Of a DNA stretch of 64,000 nt, positions 17,257 to 25,480 are shown one piece after another. Made by a program: the position numbers and the translations under genes. The notes under the pieces are model-generated. The model had not been told where the DNA came from, ran no database searches, and saw only the letters and a program-made list of their open reading frames with translations. Every line of letters starts with the position of its first letter. Positions within the stretch are counted from its first letter, which is position 1. Where the stretch lies: contig NZ_CP154351.1 in assembly GCF_039519235.1 (NCBI RefSeq), positions 744,001 through 808,000 of the forward strand, given 5' to 3'. Source of the stretch: Micrococcus sp. 2A (GTDB taxonomy: Bacteria > Actinomycetota > Actinomycetes > Actinomycetales > Micrococcaceae).

Positions 17257-18761
17257 GGCGGGTTCAACCGGTCGTTGCAACACCGTGCGTTGAGAGCGAG
17301 CGTAGCTGCTCGGCGAAGACCTCCGCGGGAGTCTTCCAGTCCAGGACCTTCCTGGGCCTGTTGTTCAGCGTGTACGCGACTGCTGCGAGGTCCTCGGCCG
17401 ACCATCTCGACAGGTCCGTGCCCTTGGGGAAGTACTGCCGCAGCACCCCGTTCGTGTTCTCGTTCGTCGGCCGCTGCCACGGCGAGTGGGGGTCAGCGAA
17501 GAACACCTTCGTGCCCGTGGCCATCGTGAACTGGACATGCCCGGCCAGCTCCTTGCCCCGATCCCACGTCAAGCTCTGACGCAGCTGCTCCGGCACCGTC
17601 GCCATCGCCTTGATCAGGGCCGCGGTCATCGCCTCAGCCCCGTACCCACCCAGCGACGGCCCGTTCTTCACCGGCGGCCGCTCTCCCCATCCCTGCAGGC
17701 GGGGCAAGTGGACCAGGATCGTGGCCCGGCTCTTGCGCTCGGCCAGAGTCCCGATCGCTGAACGCTCGGTCCCGATGATCAGGTCCCCTTCCCAGTGCCC
17801 GGGCACAGCACGATCAGCGGCCTCGGGTGGGCGCTTGCTGAACACCACGTCCTCGGTGACGTGGCCCTGGGGCTTGTTCCGGGTACGTGCCCGCGGCTCG
17901 CGCAGAGCCCGCCCGGTACGCAGGCACGCGACGAGCTCACGCTTGAGCGCCCCACGCCCCTGGATGAACAGCGACTGATAGATCGCTTCATGAGAGATCC
18001 GCATGGACTCATCATCCGGGAACTCCAGGCGCAGCCGGCGGCTGATCTGCTCAGGGCTCCACGCCGTAGACCACCGCCGGTCCGCCCGGCGCGGTTTCAT
18101 CTTCCGCCCCTTGAAACCGGGCCCGACTGGTCCCGGCACGGCCACGCCATCGGGGCCCAGGACCACCCCGTTCAGGCGTGCCTGGACGTAGTCGTGCAGT
18201 CGCTGGTTCGTGGCCAGCTTCGCCGGCTTGGGCCGCCTGGCAGCTTCCTGGGCCTTCCACTGCGCCACCGTGGCCCGGTACTCCTGCTTCCCGGAACGAG
18301 TGGCGCAGTTACGGCGCAGCTCACGGCTGATCGTGCCGGGATCACGTCCCAGCGTGCGTGCGATCTGACGGACCCCCTGGCCCTGGGCATGGAGGATTGC
18401 GATCTCTTCACGCTCAGCGAAGGACAGGTACCGGCCGGTGGGCTCGGCCAGGGACAGCGGGGTCATCCCGCCAGCGTGACGGAACCAGCGCGCCCCGACG
18501 GGCCAGGACACGCCCACAGTCAGGGATGCCTCGACCGTCGTAACGCCGGTGGCGATCACACGCCAGAACTGGCGTTGCACCTCTCGTGAGGGCTGCGGCC
18601 TGCCAGGAGAGCGCATCGGGGCCCGCAAGGCCCGATCCGCTCTCCACTGTCGACGTGTCCCCTCGGGCACGTCACTGATCTTCCTCGCCCAGTCCTTGCT
18701 TGCCATCGCCCATACCTCCAGTGATTCCGAGAGGGTGTTGCGACGACCGATTGAATCCACC
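17257..18761 (-). mobile_element. IS30-family element, copy A (1505 bp)
   Basis: 28-bp imperfect terminal inverted repeats (24 of 28 match; GGTGGATTCAA... and GGCGGGTTCAA...) with a 3-bp target duplication GAC at 17254-17256 and 18762-18764. It has the same length as the second copy at 25481 in opposite orientation, and every reading frame, sense and antisense, is the same, so the two are identical or nearly so. Confidence 0.93.
17264..18706 (-). CDS. IS30-family transposase, copy A
   Basis: 480 residues from the ATG preceded by GGAGGT. N-terminal DNA-binding region with a second HTH of the IS30 type (LSFAEREEIAILHAQGQGVRQIARTLGRDPGTISRELRRN), then the DDE integrase core: D in HWEGDLIIG, D in TWDRGKEL and E in PTNENTNGVLRQYF. 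The stop codon lies inside the terminal inverted repeat. The product is intact and identical to copy B. Confidence 0.95.
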   Translation of the reverse strand: MASKDWARKISDVPEGTRRQWRADRALRAPMRSPGRPQPSREVQRQFWRVIATGVTTVEASLTVGVSWPVGARWFRHAGGMTPLSLAEPTGRYLSFAEREEIAILHAQGQGVRQIARTLGRDPGTISRELRRNCATRSGKQEYRATVAQWKAQEAARRPKPAKLATNQRLHDYVQARLNGVVLGPDGVAVPGPVGPGFKGRKMKPRRADRRWSTAWSPEQISRRLRLEFPDDESMRISHEAIYQSLFIQGRGALKRELVACLRTGRALREPRARTRNKPQGHVTEDVVFSKRPPEAADRAVPGHWEGDLIIGTERSAIGTLAERKSRATILVHLPRLQGWGERPPVKNGPSLGGYGAEAMTAALIKAMATVPEQLRQSLTWDRGKELAGHVQFTMATGTKVFFADPHSPWQRPTNENTNGVLRQYFPKGTDLSRWSAEDLAAVAYTLNNRPRKVLDWKTPAEVFAEQLRSLSTHGVATTG

Positions 18762-19381
18762 GACGCTGCCGTGGTCGCTGTGAAACACGGCGCCGGCGAG
18801 ACTGCCGCGGTCGCGGGCCGCGGCGCGGAGTGCGTCCTCGACGAGTTCGGTGCGCATGTGGTCGGCGACCTGCCAGCCCGCGAGCTTGCGGGAGCCGAGG
18901 TCGATGCACGTCGCGAGATACAGGTTCGACCCGTCTGCGATCGGGAGGTAGGTGATATCGCCGACGTACCGGCGGTTCGGCTCCCCGATCGAGAAGTCCC
19001 GGCCGATCAGGTCGGGGAACTTCCTCCCGGACTGGTCCGGGATCGTGGTCTTCACCCGGCGTCGCAGCCGGATCCCCACCAGCTGGTGCTCACGCATCAC
19101 GCGGGCGACGCGCTTGTGATTCACCCGCTCGGCGGCGGTGGTGACGCCGTCGTTGAGGTCGGCGGTGATCCGGGGTGCCCCGTAGGCGCGGTCGCCGCCC
19201 TGGGCGGGGTCCTGCAGCACCCTGATCCGTGCGGCGAGGGCTGTATCTTCGGCCGCTCTCGCCGCCCGTCCCGGAGCCGCCGCGAGCCAGGCGTAGAACG
19301 ACGACCTCGCGATCTCGACGATCTCGCACAACCGCTTCACGCCGTAGGCGTCCTTGTGGTCCTCGACGAACTGGAAGCGGT

Positions 19382-19711
19382 TCACCAGTTCGTCTCCCCG
19401 GCGAAATACTTCGCCGCCTGACGGAGGATGTCCCGCTCCGTCTCGAGCTTCAGCTTCTCCGCCTTCGACGCCGCCAGTTCCGCCTCCAGCCGCACGATCC
19501 TCGCCGCCTGCGACTCCGACCGCCCCGACGTGGGCGGCGACATGGTGCCGGCGGTCGTCGTGCCCGAGCCGTGCTTCTCGACCCACTCCCGCAGCGCACC
19601 GCGGGAGATCCCGAGGTCCGCCGCGATGCCATTCAACGTCGCACCGGGCGTCGACTCGTACAAGTCCACCGCCCGCTGCCGGAACTCGTCCGTGTAGTTC
19701 TTCCTAGCCAT
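19382..19711 (-). CDS. IS3-family OrfA
   Basis: 109 residues beginning MARKNYTDEFRQRAVDLYE, an HTH followed by a coiled coil (RIVRLEAELAASKAEKLKLETERDILRQAAKYF). Its stop overlaps the GTG of the disrupted orfB (GTGA). It is intact, but without a functional orfB the element cannot move on its own. Confidence 0.9.
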   Translation of the reverse strand: MARKNYTDEFRQRAVDLYESTPGATLNGIAADLGISRGALREWVEKHGSGTTTAGTMSPPTSGRSESQAARIVRLEAELAASKAEKLKLETERDILRQAAKYFAGETNW

Positions 19712-19772
19712 CCCTCGGATTCTCGCTTCCCCATCATCGTGTTGGAATCAGCGTGTCCAAGATCAGGGGTCA

Positions 19773-20442
19773 AGCGCCCCGAGATGCTCGTTCGGTCATC
19801 GCCTCGCTCGGGCGCCTCGACGAGGCGACCACCCGGATCGCCGCGGCGTGCACCGGCGTGTTCGCCGTCGCCGAGACCGGACGGATGCATCATCGGCGGG
19901 CGACGACCAGCTGGTTCCTGGGGCCGGAGTTCCTGAAGCGCTATCCGACCGTCGCCCTCGATCTCGACACCATGGTCGTGGTCGACGGGAACCTCGTCAC
20001 CGCCGGCGCTGCGTTCGCCCACATCGACCTCGCGCTCTCACTCGTGCGATCGATCAGCCCCGACCTGGCCCAACATGTCGCCAAGCTCCTCATCATCGAC
20101 GAGCGTCCGTCGCAGGCGGCCTTCGTCGCCTACGAACATCTCCGGCACGAGGACCCGATCGTCGTCGAGTTCGAACGCTTCGTGCGCGCCCGCCTGGACG
20201 AACCGTTCAACGTCGCCTTCGTCGCGCAGTCGCTCGGCACCAGCCGGCGCACCCTCGAACGACGAGTCCGTGCGGCGCTCAACCTCACTCCGCTCGGGTT
20301 CGTCCAACGGCTTCGCACCGAACGAGCTCGGCACCTCTCAGCAACCACGGATCTCACCTCCGCCGAGATCGCGCTACGGGTCGGCTACGCGAACGCCGAG
20401 ACTCTGCGCTCCCTCCTGCGCAGGGAGCGACGCCGTTCCTGA
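19773..20442 (+). pseudogene. GlxA/AraC-family regulator, 5' end lost at an IS3 end
   Basis: The frame continues into the IS end, but homology begins at about DARSVIASLGRLDEATTRIAAACTG, the second half of the DJ-1/PfpI-like sensing domain of GlxA-type regulators ([24 protein letters not shown]). The C terminus keeps a complete double HTH AraC domain (NVAFVAQSLGTSRRTLERR and DLTSAEIALRVGYANAETL). Some 80-100 N-terminal residues are missing. A GTG inside the IS end could start a shortened protein with intact DNA-binding domain. Confidence 0.8.
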
Positions 20443-21031
20443 CCTATCGCCATGCCTGTAGCCGGTGTCCTAGTGCTCGACTGGAACCACCTCTCAGCAC
20501 GTCGCGTCGACGCTACTGCGTCGCCCCTGGACGACCCACTCGACACGCCCGCAGCACAGGCCATGTGACGTGCCCCGGCTTCCCGGACGGCCGGGGTCGG
20601 GTGGCTGTGATGTGTCGCTGCGTTCTCGTCGAGGGGGTCAGCAGACTCGATCAGGGTCGATTGGGATGAGACGCGAAGGCGCTCAGGTCAAGGCGGCCGA
20701 AGCCGGCCGGCGGGGTAGCGTCGGTCACGTCGAGGTCTTTCGGATGGATGGCGTAGGAACCTCCATCGTCGGGAGACCTCGATGTCTACCTGCGGACCGA
20801 CGCGCCCGGCCGACCTACACCCTCATCTGGGAAGAGCCCATAAACGGTCGTTTGTGGCGGGCGTCCGGGATGCGACGGGGCTGTGGCTTCGTTCGCTTGG
20901 TGGCGGGGTTTTTGCAGCGCTCCGTGGCGGTCTTGTTGCCGCGATCACGCAGGACTGGCTGCAGGTAGGTGTCGCGGTCTGAACCGAGAGGGGTGCGCCC
21001 GGTCGGGGCCGTTTGGATCGCTGCCGCTACG
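20443..21031. other. gene-free stretch of 589 bp
   Basis: Several short open frames cross it, none with family resemblance or a good start. It contains an 18-bp inverted repeat CATAAACG-GT-CGTTTGTG (7 of 8 pairs) at 20839-20856, a type of site seen as recombinase or operator sequence, and an oddly lower-GC patch around it. Probably the remains of an earlier insertion beside the cadmium genes. Confidence 0.4.
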
Positions 21032-21634
21032 TCAGAGTCCGAAGGCCCCGCCGCTGACGAGAATCACGATGCCGAGGCCGATGAGAACGATGGGGAAGAG
21101 GACGTGCTCCCAGCGTTCGAGCACTTCGGCGATCGGGGGGCGGGTGGCGACGAACTTTGCCAGGGCCACCAGGACCGCGACGAGCGCGAGGAAGACGATG
21201 CAGTAGGCGACTACTGCGAGAGGTTCCACGCTGAGGAAGACAGGGGTGTAGACGCCGATGTTGTCGCCGCCGTTGGCAAGGGTGACGCCTGCGACTGTCC
21301 ACACGCCGACCTTCTTGCCGGCAACCTTGGCCTCGTCGTCATCCTCGTCATCGTCTCCGCGCCAGGCCTGCCATGCGGCCCAGAGGCCGAGGCCCAGAGG
21401 GATGAGACCGAAGTACGGGATGGCTGCCGAGGGCAGGAATGCTCCGGCGCCGATGGTCACCAGGACCGCGGCACCGAGGATGCCGGCGAATCCGAGGTAC
21501 TGGCCGGCCAGAATGCGGGCGGTAGTGCCGCGCTGGCCTGCCCCTCGCGCGAAGAAGAGGGAGAGCACGATGATGTCGTCGATGTTGGTCGCTGCGAACA
21601 GGCCCATCGCCTGCAAGACCGAGGTGAGGATCAT
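21032..21634 (-). CDS. cadD: cadmium resistance transporter CadD family
   Basis: 200 residues and five to six membrane helices, starting MILTSVLQAMGLFAATNIDDIIVL; the early conserved acidic pair in NIDD and the later NGGDNIGVYTP motif are characteristic of CadD/LysE-superfamily cadmium exporters. A short Asp/Glu-rich cytoplasmic loop (DDDEDDDE, about 94-101) lies in the middle. GGGAGG precedes the ATG, which overlaps the cmtR stop (ATGA), so the pump and its sensor are translated together. Confidence 0.9.
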   Translation of the reverse strand: MILTSVLQAMGLFAATNIDDIIVLSLFFARGAGQRGTTARILAGQYLGFAGILGAAVLVTIGAGAFLPSAAIPYFGLIPLGLGLWAAWQAWRGDDDEDDDEAKVAGKKVGVWTVAGVTLANGGDNIGVYTPVFLSVEPLAVVAYCIVFLALVAVLVALAKFVATRPPIAEVLERWEHVLFPIVLIGLGIVILVSGGAFGL

Positions 21635-21990
21635 GCGCCCTCCCCAGCTGCGTCGCATCCGGGAAGCGAGCAGGCGGGATCGATGCACGGGGCGTCTTCG
21701 TCCACTGCCAGGGTGGCATCGACCAGTGCCGTCAGCGCCTGCGCCAGGTGCGAATCGGCGATCTCATATCGTGTCCGACGACCCTCAGGCTCGGAGACGA
21801 CGATCCCGCAATCGCGCAGGCATGCCAGGTGGTTGGACACGTTCGGGCGTGTCAGGTCCAGATCTCGGGCCAGTTCCGCCGGGTAAGCGGGATGGTCGAG
21901 CAGGGTCAAGATGATCCGGGATCGAGTGGGGTCGGCCAGTGCACGACCCAGGCGGTTCATCACGTCGAGACGCGAAGCGATAGTCAGCAT
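21631..21990 (-). CDS. cmtR: Cd(II)/Pb(II)-responsive ArsR-family repressor CmtR
   Basis: 119 residues, winged-helix ArsR/SmtB fold with recognition helix LTRPNVSNHLACLRDCG. The metal ligands known for Mycobacterium tuberculosis CmtR, C57, C61 and C102, occur here at exactly the same residue numbers. The start MLTIASRLDV is chosen because it aligns with that protein and lies seven bases after a -10 box, giving a leaderless transcript. It heads the cmtR-cadD operon and should release its own promoter when cadmium or lead binds. Confidence 0.93.
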   Translation of the reverse strand: MLTIASRLDVMNRLGRALADPTRSRIILTLLDHPAYPAELARDLDLTRPNVSNHLACLRDCGIVVSEPEGRRTRYEIADSHLAQALTALVDATLAVDEDAPCIDPACSLPGCDAAGEGA

Positions 21991-21992
21991 GG

Positions 21993-22018
21993 ACTGAACT
22001 ATACAGCGCGAACTGAAC
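21993..22018 (-). promoter_or_regulatory. cmtR-cadD promoter and candidate CmtR operator
   Basis: On the minus strand the -10 box TATAGT (22003-21998) lies 7 bases before the cmtR ATG. GTTCAGT occurs twice, at 22018-22012 and 21999-21993, overlapping the -10 region; the pair is a candidate CmtR binding site. Confidence 0.65.
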
Positions 22019-22189
22019 ACTCGGTCACAGGCGTCAGCCCAGATCGCATGCCCGTAAGGGGATCCTTCACCGTACGTCGAGCGAGCTCAGTCCTCGACGA
22101 CTTCTTGTGAGGGATCGTCATGTACGCATGTGAACAGCTTCGCTCTGTGTCGTCCTTCTGGCTTCGCTTCGTGTCGGGTAGCCCGGTCG

Positions 22190-22585
22190 CTACGGCTGCA
22201 GGAGCTCTCGTTCGATGCGTTCTGCGATGGCGTCCCGCATTGGTCGCACGTCTTCCGGTGACCAGGAGTTGGGGTCGGGGAACGACCACTCCAGGACCGT
22301 GCCGCCAGGTTCTGCGGGGAGTTCGAGTCCGGGCTTCATGAGGACGACGATGTCCGCGTGTTCGAGCAGGTCGGGCGTCACGCGCCGCGGCATGCGTGCG
22401 GTGATGTCGAGGCCGAGTTCGCCTACGGTCGCGGCGATCGAGGGGTTCACCTCGTCGGCCGGGGTGATGCCGGCGGAGGTGGCCGTGTATCGGTCGGGTG
22501 CGGCGAGTTCGAGGAGTGCTGCGCCGAGTTGTGAGCGGCCGGCGTTGTGCTTGCAGATGAACAGGACAGTGGGCTTCGTGGTCAT
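22190..22585 (-). CDS. arsC: arsenate reductase, low-molecular-weight phosphatase type
   Basis: 131 residues. The P-loop C11-KHNAG-R17-S follows the first strand, and the general acid region FPDPNSW is near residue 104. This is the thiol-dependent ArsC class that reduces arsenate to arsenite for export. The ATG just before TKPTVLFICKH was chosen; the frame extends 30 bp without support. It lies downstream of the truncated flavoprotein gene. No arsR or arsenite exporter remains here, so resistance would need exporters elsewhere. Confidence 0.9.
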   Translation of the reverse strand: MTTKPTVLFICKHNAGRSQLGAALLELAAPDRYTATSAGITPADEVNPSIAATVGELGLDITARMPRRVTPDLLEHADIVVLMKPGLELPAEPGGTVLEWSFPDPNSWSPEDVRPMRDAIAERIERELLQP

Positions 22586-22599
22586 GGATGCAAGTCCGG

Positions 22600-23084
22600 T
22601 CAGTTGGTGCAGCACGAGGTGTTGCCGGTAGCCGAATCAAGCGGAGTGCAGCAGGCAGCGTCCTCAGCGGCAGGAGTGGCGGTGGCGGGCGGGGTGGTGC
22701 AGCAGGAGCTGCCGCCGATGTCGGTGGAGCAGACACCCGTTTCGGGGAGGACGAGTTCGAGCTGTCGGGCTGCGGTGTGGTCGCCGGCGAGTTCGGCGGC
22801 GATGGAGCGGACCTGCTCGTAGCCGGTGAGGAGCAGGAACGTGGGCGCGCGGCCGTAGGACTTCATGCCGGCGATGAAGAAGTTCGGCTCCGGGTGCGCC
22901 AACTCGGCGACACCGTGCGGGGGAACGGAGCCGCAGGAGTGCAGGTTCGGGTCGATCAGTGGTGCGAGGGCTCGGGGTGCTTCGACGATGTCGTCGAGGC
23001 CGAGGCGGATCTCGCGGAGCATGTCGAGGTCGGGCCGGAATCCGGTGGCGTTCACGATGACGTCGACAGTGAAGCGTCCAGTTG
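22600..23084 (-). pseudogene. ArsO-like FAD/NAD(P)H monooxygenase, C-terminal part only
   Basis: The remaining ~160 residues show the C-terminal ATG motif of flavin-containing monooxygenases (VIVNATGFRPDLDML) and the following NFFIAGMKSYGRAPTFLLLTGYEQVRSI, which matches ArsO-like proteins of arsenic operons. The N-terminal FAD- and NADPH-binding part is lost at the IS256 end, and the open frame continues into the IS. The last 45 residues form a Thr/Ala-rich tail with three Cys-Cys pairs plus single cysteines, possibly a metal or arsenite binding tail. Confidence 0.75.
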
Positions 23085-24488
23085 AGTCCCTGATAGTGGT
23101 GTAACCCTCCCCGGCCGCCAACACCGTCCCCAGCATGGACGCGGTCACCGTGGGAGCCTTCGAGTGAACCTTCCACAGCACTCTCGAAAGGGACATCACC
23201 ACGATGACCGCTCCTCACATTGTCGACCCTGAAGGCCTGCTACGCGAAGCGATCGGCGAAGCCTCGCCGGACTTGTTGCGCCACCTGCTGCAGACCGTGA
23301 TCAACGCCCTGCTCAGCGCTGACGCAGACGCGGTCTGCGGCGCCGAGTACGGCACCGCTTCTGATACCCGCACCGCACAGCGCAACGGGTACCGCCACCG
23401 GCCCCTCGACACCCGCGCCGGCACGATCGACGTGGCCATCCCGAAACTGCGCGCCGGCACGTACTTCCCAGAGTGGCTGCTCGAGCGACGCAAGCGGGCC
23501 GAGTCCGCGTTGATCACGGTCGTCGCCGACTGCTACCTCGCTGGGGTCTCCACCCGACGCATGGACAAGCTCGTGCGCCAGCTGGGCATCGACTCGCTCT
23601 CGAAGTCCCAGGTCAGCCGGATGGCCGCCGAGCTGGACGAGCACATCGACGCGTTCCGGCACCGCCCGCTGGGGGATGCCGGCCCGTTCGTGTTCCTCGC
23701 CGCGGACGCCCTGACCATGAAGGTTCGCGAGGGTGGTCGGGTGATCAACGCGGTGGCCATGGTCGCCACCGGCGTCAACGCTGACGGGCGACGTGAGGTA
23801 CTCGGGCTGCGGGTGGCCACCACGGAGTCAGGCGCGGCGTGGAACGAGTTCTTCGCTGATCTGGTCGCCCGCGGCCTTCACGGGGTGAGACTGGTGACTT
23901 CGGACTCCCACCGTGGCCTGGTCGAAGCCATCGCGGCGAGCCTGCCCGGGGCCGTGTGGCAGCGGTGCCGCACGCACTATGCCGCGAACCTGATGGCGGT
24001 GACCCCGAAGGCCATGTGGCCGGCGGTGAAGGCCATGCTCCACAGCGTCTACGACCAGCCTGACGGGCCGGCGGTGCACGCCCAGTTCGACCGGCTCTTG
24101 GACTACGTGGCCGAGCGGTTGCCCGCCGTGGCTGGGCACCTCGATGCTGCTCGGGAGGACATCCTCGCGATCATCTCGTTCCCGAAGGACGTGTGGTCCC
24201 AGATCTGGTCGAACAACCCTGCCGAGCGCCTGAATCGGGAGATCCGGCGCCGCACGGACGCGGTGGGCATCTTCCCGAACCGGGATGCCGTGGTGCGGCT
24301 CGTGGGGGCCGTGTTGGCTGAGCAGACGGATGAGTGGGCCGAGGGCCGCCGGTACCTCGGTCTCGAGCTGCTGGCCCGCTGCCGCGAGCCCCTCACGCAA
24401 GAACCGGGCACCGTGATGGGCACGGAGGTGATGCCGGCCCTGGCCTGATTCTCATGCCTCGAAGACGGTTACACCACTTCCAGGGACT
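23085..24488 (+). mobile_element. IS256-family insertion sequence
   Basis: Both ends carry AGTCCCTG..AGTGGTGTAACC as inverted repeats (23085-23106 and the complement at 24467-24488). About 1.4 kb with one transposase gene. The repeat similarity may extend a few bases further outward on both sides. No 8-9 bp duplication is visible. To the right it directly touches the next IS3-family element. Confidence 0.8.
23204..24448 (+). CDS. IS256-family transposase
   Basis: 414 residues with the mutator-type core: D in ADALTMKV, D in VTSDSHRGL, the C/H block WQRCRTHYAANL and E in SNNPAERLNREI. The N-terminal region QRNGYRHRPLDTRAGTIDVAIPKLR is typical. GAAAGGGA precedes the ATG. It is full length and apparently functional. 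Confidence 0.95.
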   Translation: MTAPHIVDPEGLLREAIGEASPDLLRHLLQTVINALLSADADAVCGAEYGTASDTRTAQRNGYRHRPLDTRAGTIDVAIPKLRAGTYFPEWLLERRKRAESALITVVADCYLAGVSTRRMDKLVRQLGIDSLSKSQVSRMAAELDEHIDAFRHRPLGDAGPFVFLAADALTMKVREGGRVINAVAMVATGVNADGRREVLGLRVATTESGAAWNEFFADLVARGLHGVRLVTSDSHRGLVEAIAASLPGAVWQRCRTHYAANLMAVTPKAMWPAVKAMLHSVYDQPDGPAVHAQFDRLLDYVAERLPAVAGHLDAAREDILAIISFPKDVWSQIWSNNPAERLNREIRRRTDAVGIFPNRDAVVRLVGAVLAEQTDEWAEGRRYLGLELLARCREPLTQEPGTVMGTEVMPALA

Positions 24489-24545
24489 TGACCAAGCGTC
24501 CCGGGTGTGATGCCGCTTCCTTTCGAGTTCGAGAGGATGTTGTTC

Positions 24546-24857
24546 ATGCCGAAGAAGTTCGATCCCGAGGTGAAGGACCGCGCGGTGCGGATGGTCCTGG
24601 ACCGTGTCGAGGAAGCCGGGTCAGTCACGAAGGCCGTGGCTTTGGTGTCGCCGAAGGTCGACGTGGGGCGCGAGACCTTGCGCCGCTGGGTCTGTCAGCA
24701 CCGCGTCGACGCCGGCCTCAAGGACGGGCCGACCAGCGATGACCTGGCCGAGCTCAAGCGCCTGCGCGGCGAGGTCAAGCGATTGCGGGAGGACAACGAG
24801 ATCCTGCGCAAGGCCTCGATTTTCTTCGCGGGGGAGCTCGACCCCCGCAACCGATGA
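24546..24857 (+). CDS. IS3-family OrfA
   Basis: 103 residues starting MPKKFDPEVKDRAVRMVLD, an HTH domain followed by a coil (LRGEVKRLREDNEILRKASIFF). The stop overlaps the orfB ATG (ATGA). An upstream in-frame ATG and GTG exist; MPKKF fits the family length. Confidence 0.9.
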   Translation: MPKKFDPEVKDRAVRMVLDRVEEAGSVTKAVALVSPKVDVGRETLRRWVCQHRVDAGLKDGPTSDDLAELKRLRGEVKRLREDNEILRKASIFFAGELDPRNR

Positions 24858-25480
24858 TCATGGGATTCATCGATCAGATGCGCGCCAAGGGGCATGCGGT
24901 CGAGTCGATCTGCAGGGTGCTCCGTCAGGAGGGCTGTCAGATCGCCGCACGCACCTACCGGGCGTGGCGCCGCCGCAGCGCGTCGGCTCGTGACACGTCC
25001 GACGCGGTCCTGCTCAACGTCCTGCACGACCTTGTCGGCACCCCGGAAGGGCTGTACGGGCGTCGGAAGATGACCGCGTGGCTGCGTCGAGAAGGTCACC
25101 AGGTCGGCGCCGGTCGTGTGGACCGGCTCATGCGGGTTGCGGGGATGAACGGTGTGCGTCGAGGCAGGCCAGTGCGCACCACCGTCCCGGCCAAGGACGG
25201 CTGCCGTGCCGGTGACCTGCTCAATCGAGACTTCACCGCGGCCGCGCCGAACACGAAGTGGGTCGCGGACTTCACCTATGTGCGCACGTGGGCGGGCTTC
25301 GTATACGTCGCGTTCGTGCTGGACTGCTACTCGCAGAGAATCCTCGCCTGGCATGCCGCGACGGCCAAGACGACCCCGCTGGTCCTGACCCCGCTGCGGA
25401 TCGCGTTGTGGGACCGTGACCGGCACGGGCACCCTGTGCAGCCCGGCGAGCTGATCGCGCACAGCGATGCCGGGTCGCAG

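Larger units (their letters stand above)
16954..19385 (-). pseudogene. IS3-family orfB split by IS30
   Basis: The N-terminal part (19385 to 18762) runs from a GTG that overlaps the orfA stop, through RYVGDITYLP (first D), to HSDHGSV (second D). After the IS30 the C-terminal part (17256 to 16954) continues YASKAYAALCEQ and includes the third acidic residue in NSLAESFNAAL. The join restores HSDHGSVYASKA with one GTC codon, so the break is due only to the insertion. Confidence 0.9.
16921..19772 (-). mobile_element. second IS3-family element, interrupted by IS30 copy A
   Basis: The ends are near-matching inverted repeats starting TGACCC: left TGACCCTTGATCGTGGAC, right complement TGACCCCTGATCTTGGAC. 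Without the IS30 insert and one 3-bp duplication the element is 1344 bp. No matching duplication flanks it. To the right it directly abuts a truncated regulator gene, so a rearrangement or adjacent deletion seems to have followed insertion. Confidence 0.8.

Noticed and set aside
20570..20968. 132-residue plus-strand frame in the gene-free stretch
   Set aside because: Arg/Gly-rich translation without domain or ribosome binding site; spans the palindrome.
23085..24488. Target duplication of the IS256 element
   Set aside because: No 8-9 bp direct repeat at the two ends; the similarity seen outside the repeats is inverted, not direct.
18762..25480. Inversion of the cad-ars block between the IS30 copies
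   Set aside because: Each IS30 has matching 3-bp duplications on both sides and each IS3 orfB rejoins in frame across its own copy, so the present order is the original one.
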